5,898 bases of DNA. Origin: Actinomycetota bacterium. GTDB lineage: Bacteria > Actinomycetota > Actinomycetes > S36-B12 > UBA10799. Position numbers and translations under genes: made by a program. Within the stretch, counting starts at the first letter, position 1; every line of letters begins with the position of its first letter. Where the stretch lies: positions 1 through 5,898 of the forward strand of contig JAUPKO010000373.1 of the NCBI GenBank assembly GCA_030837395.1. Direction: 5' to 3'. The notes beneath the pieces were generated by a model. It saw nothing but the letters and a program-made list of their open reading frames with translations, was not told the origin of the DNA and made no database searches. This document shows, one piece after another, positions 5,229 through 5,898 of the stretch.

Positions 5229-5898
5229 TGCGCACCGGTCGCAGTCGCACCGCGGTGGTGCTCGGGGTGCAGGCCCACCTGGTCGATGTGGAGGCCCACG
5301 TGGCTCAGGGCCTGCCGCATTGGACCATCGTCGGGCTGCCTGACGCCGCTGTGAGCGAGTCCCGGGAGCGGGTGCGGGCCGCAGTGGCCAGCAGCGCGCT
5401 GCCCTGGCCCACGGGGCGCATCACGGTCGGGCTCAGCCCGGCCTCCCTGCCCAAACGGGGGTCCGGTTTGGACCTGGGGATCGCCATCGCAGTTCTGGCA
5501 GCCACCACACCGCTACCGCAGGCGGCGGAAGTGAGCCGCTGGGTGTTCGTGGGGGAGGTCGGCCTGGACGGCAGCGTGCGTCCGGTCGGTTCGGTCCTGC
5601 CAGCGGCCCTGGCGGCGCGGGAGGCACACGCTCCGCAGTTGGTGGTGCCGGCAGCGAACTCCCGGGAGGCTGCCTTGGTCACCGGGGTATCGGTGCTGCC
5701 GGTCGTCTCGTTGCGCCACCTGTGGGCGGTGCTTGTCGGCGACGACACCGCCGTTGCAGCGGCTGAAGCCGCCGACAGCCGTGACCGCGAGGCCACCACG
5801 GCCGGTTGGTCACCGGGGCCCCAACTGCCTGATCTGGCCGACGTCAGGGGGCAGGAGCAGGCTCGTCGTGCGCTGATGGTCGCCGCTGCGGGGGCGCA
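5228..5898 (+). CDS. yifB: YifB/ComM-type Mg-chelatase-like AAA+ ATPase, 3'-truncated
   Basis: The first 223 residues are visible and the frame is open to the window edge; the full family is about 500 residues. The N-terminal domain has the ChlI/S5-like fold signature: TAVVLGVQAHLVDVEAHVAQGLP (residues 8-30), IVGLPDAAVSESRERVRAAV (34-53), SPASLPKRGSGLDLGIA (70-86) and GEVGLDGSVRPVGSVLPA (109-126). After a variable Ala-rich linker (about 172-196), LADVRGQEQARRALMVAAAG starts the AAA+ domain. The Walker A motif would follow just past the window, so ATPase residues cannot be checked. Related ComM acts as a hexameric helicase in branch migration during natural transformation in some proteobacteria; its role in actinobacteria is not settled. 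The ATG at 5228 overlaps the yraN stop (TGATG). Confidence 0.94.
   Translation, partial: MRTGRSRTAVVLGVQAHLVDVEAHVAQGLPHWTIVGLPDAAVSESRERVRAAVASSALPWPTGRITVGLSPASLPKRGSGLDLGIAIAVLAATTPLPQAAEVSRWVFVGEVGLDGSVRPVGSVLPAALAAREAHAPQLVVPAANSREAALVTGVSVLPVVSLRHLWAVLVGDDTAVAAAEAADSRDREATTAGWSPGPQLPDLADVRGQEQARRALMVAAAGA

Noticed and set aside
1..5898. Mobile elements, CRISPR arrays, tRNA or rRNA genes, defence or toxin–antitoxin genes
   Set aside because: I found no terminal inverted repeats, transposase motifs, regularly spaced repeats or RNA gene signatures; the window is filled by conserved housekeeping genes.

Overview
The window is GC-rich and every supported gene lies on the + strand. All eight complete 3' ends use TGA stops, and GTG or TTG starts are common. 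Gene order and protein motifs point to an actinobacterium (Actinomycetota). The order rimM–trmD–rplS–lepB–rnhB–DUF2469–yraN–yifB is the conserved actinobacterial block, found in Mycobacterium tuberculosis as Rv2907c to Rv2897c. I cannot place the organism below phylum level.

Layout. Positions 1-463 hold the 3' part of rimM (16S rRNA/30S maturation), which overlaps trmD (tRNA m1G37 methyltransferase, 460-1215) by four bases. A predicted seven-helix membrane protein resembling the DUF4203/TMEM198 type (1215-1865) overlaps the trmD stop by one base. A 165-base gap (1866-2030) holds a stem-loop, a weak promoter-like sequence and a strong Shine-Dalgarno (SD) for rplS (L19, 2031-2381). Two tandem paralogous type I signal peptidases follow (2386-2934 and 2985-3683). 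The second has a 14-base perfect palindrome and a textbook SD just before its GTG start. Next come rnhB (RNase HII, 3680-4438) and a DUF2469 gene (4435-4749), joined by GTGA overlaps. An 89-base gap (4750-4838) contains a DnaA-box-like nonamer and weak hairpins. It is followed by yraN (4839-5228) and the N-terminal part of a YifB/ComM-type AAA+ ATPase (5228-5898), which runs off the window before its Walker A motif.

The genes form a tightly packed, probably co-transcribed housekeeping cluster. It covers ribosome maturation and translation (RimM, TrmD, L19), release of exported proteins from the membrane (two LepB), genome maintenance (RNase HII, the nuclease-fold YraN, YifB/ComM) and one conserved protein of unknown role (DUF2469). 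I see no mobile element, CRISPR array, RNA gene, toxin–antitoxin pair or defence locus, and no clear undescribed system. The points worth a second look are small: the lepB duplication, the palindrome beside the second lepB SD, the membrane gene between trmD and rplS, the rplS leader, and local structures near ribosome binding sites.
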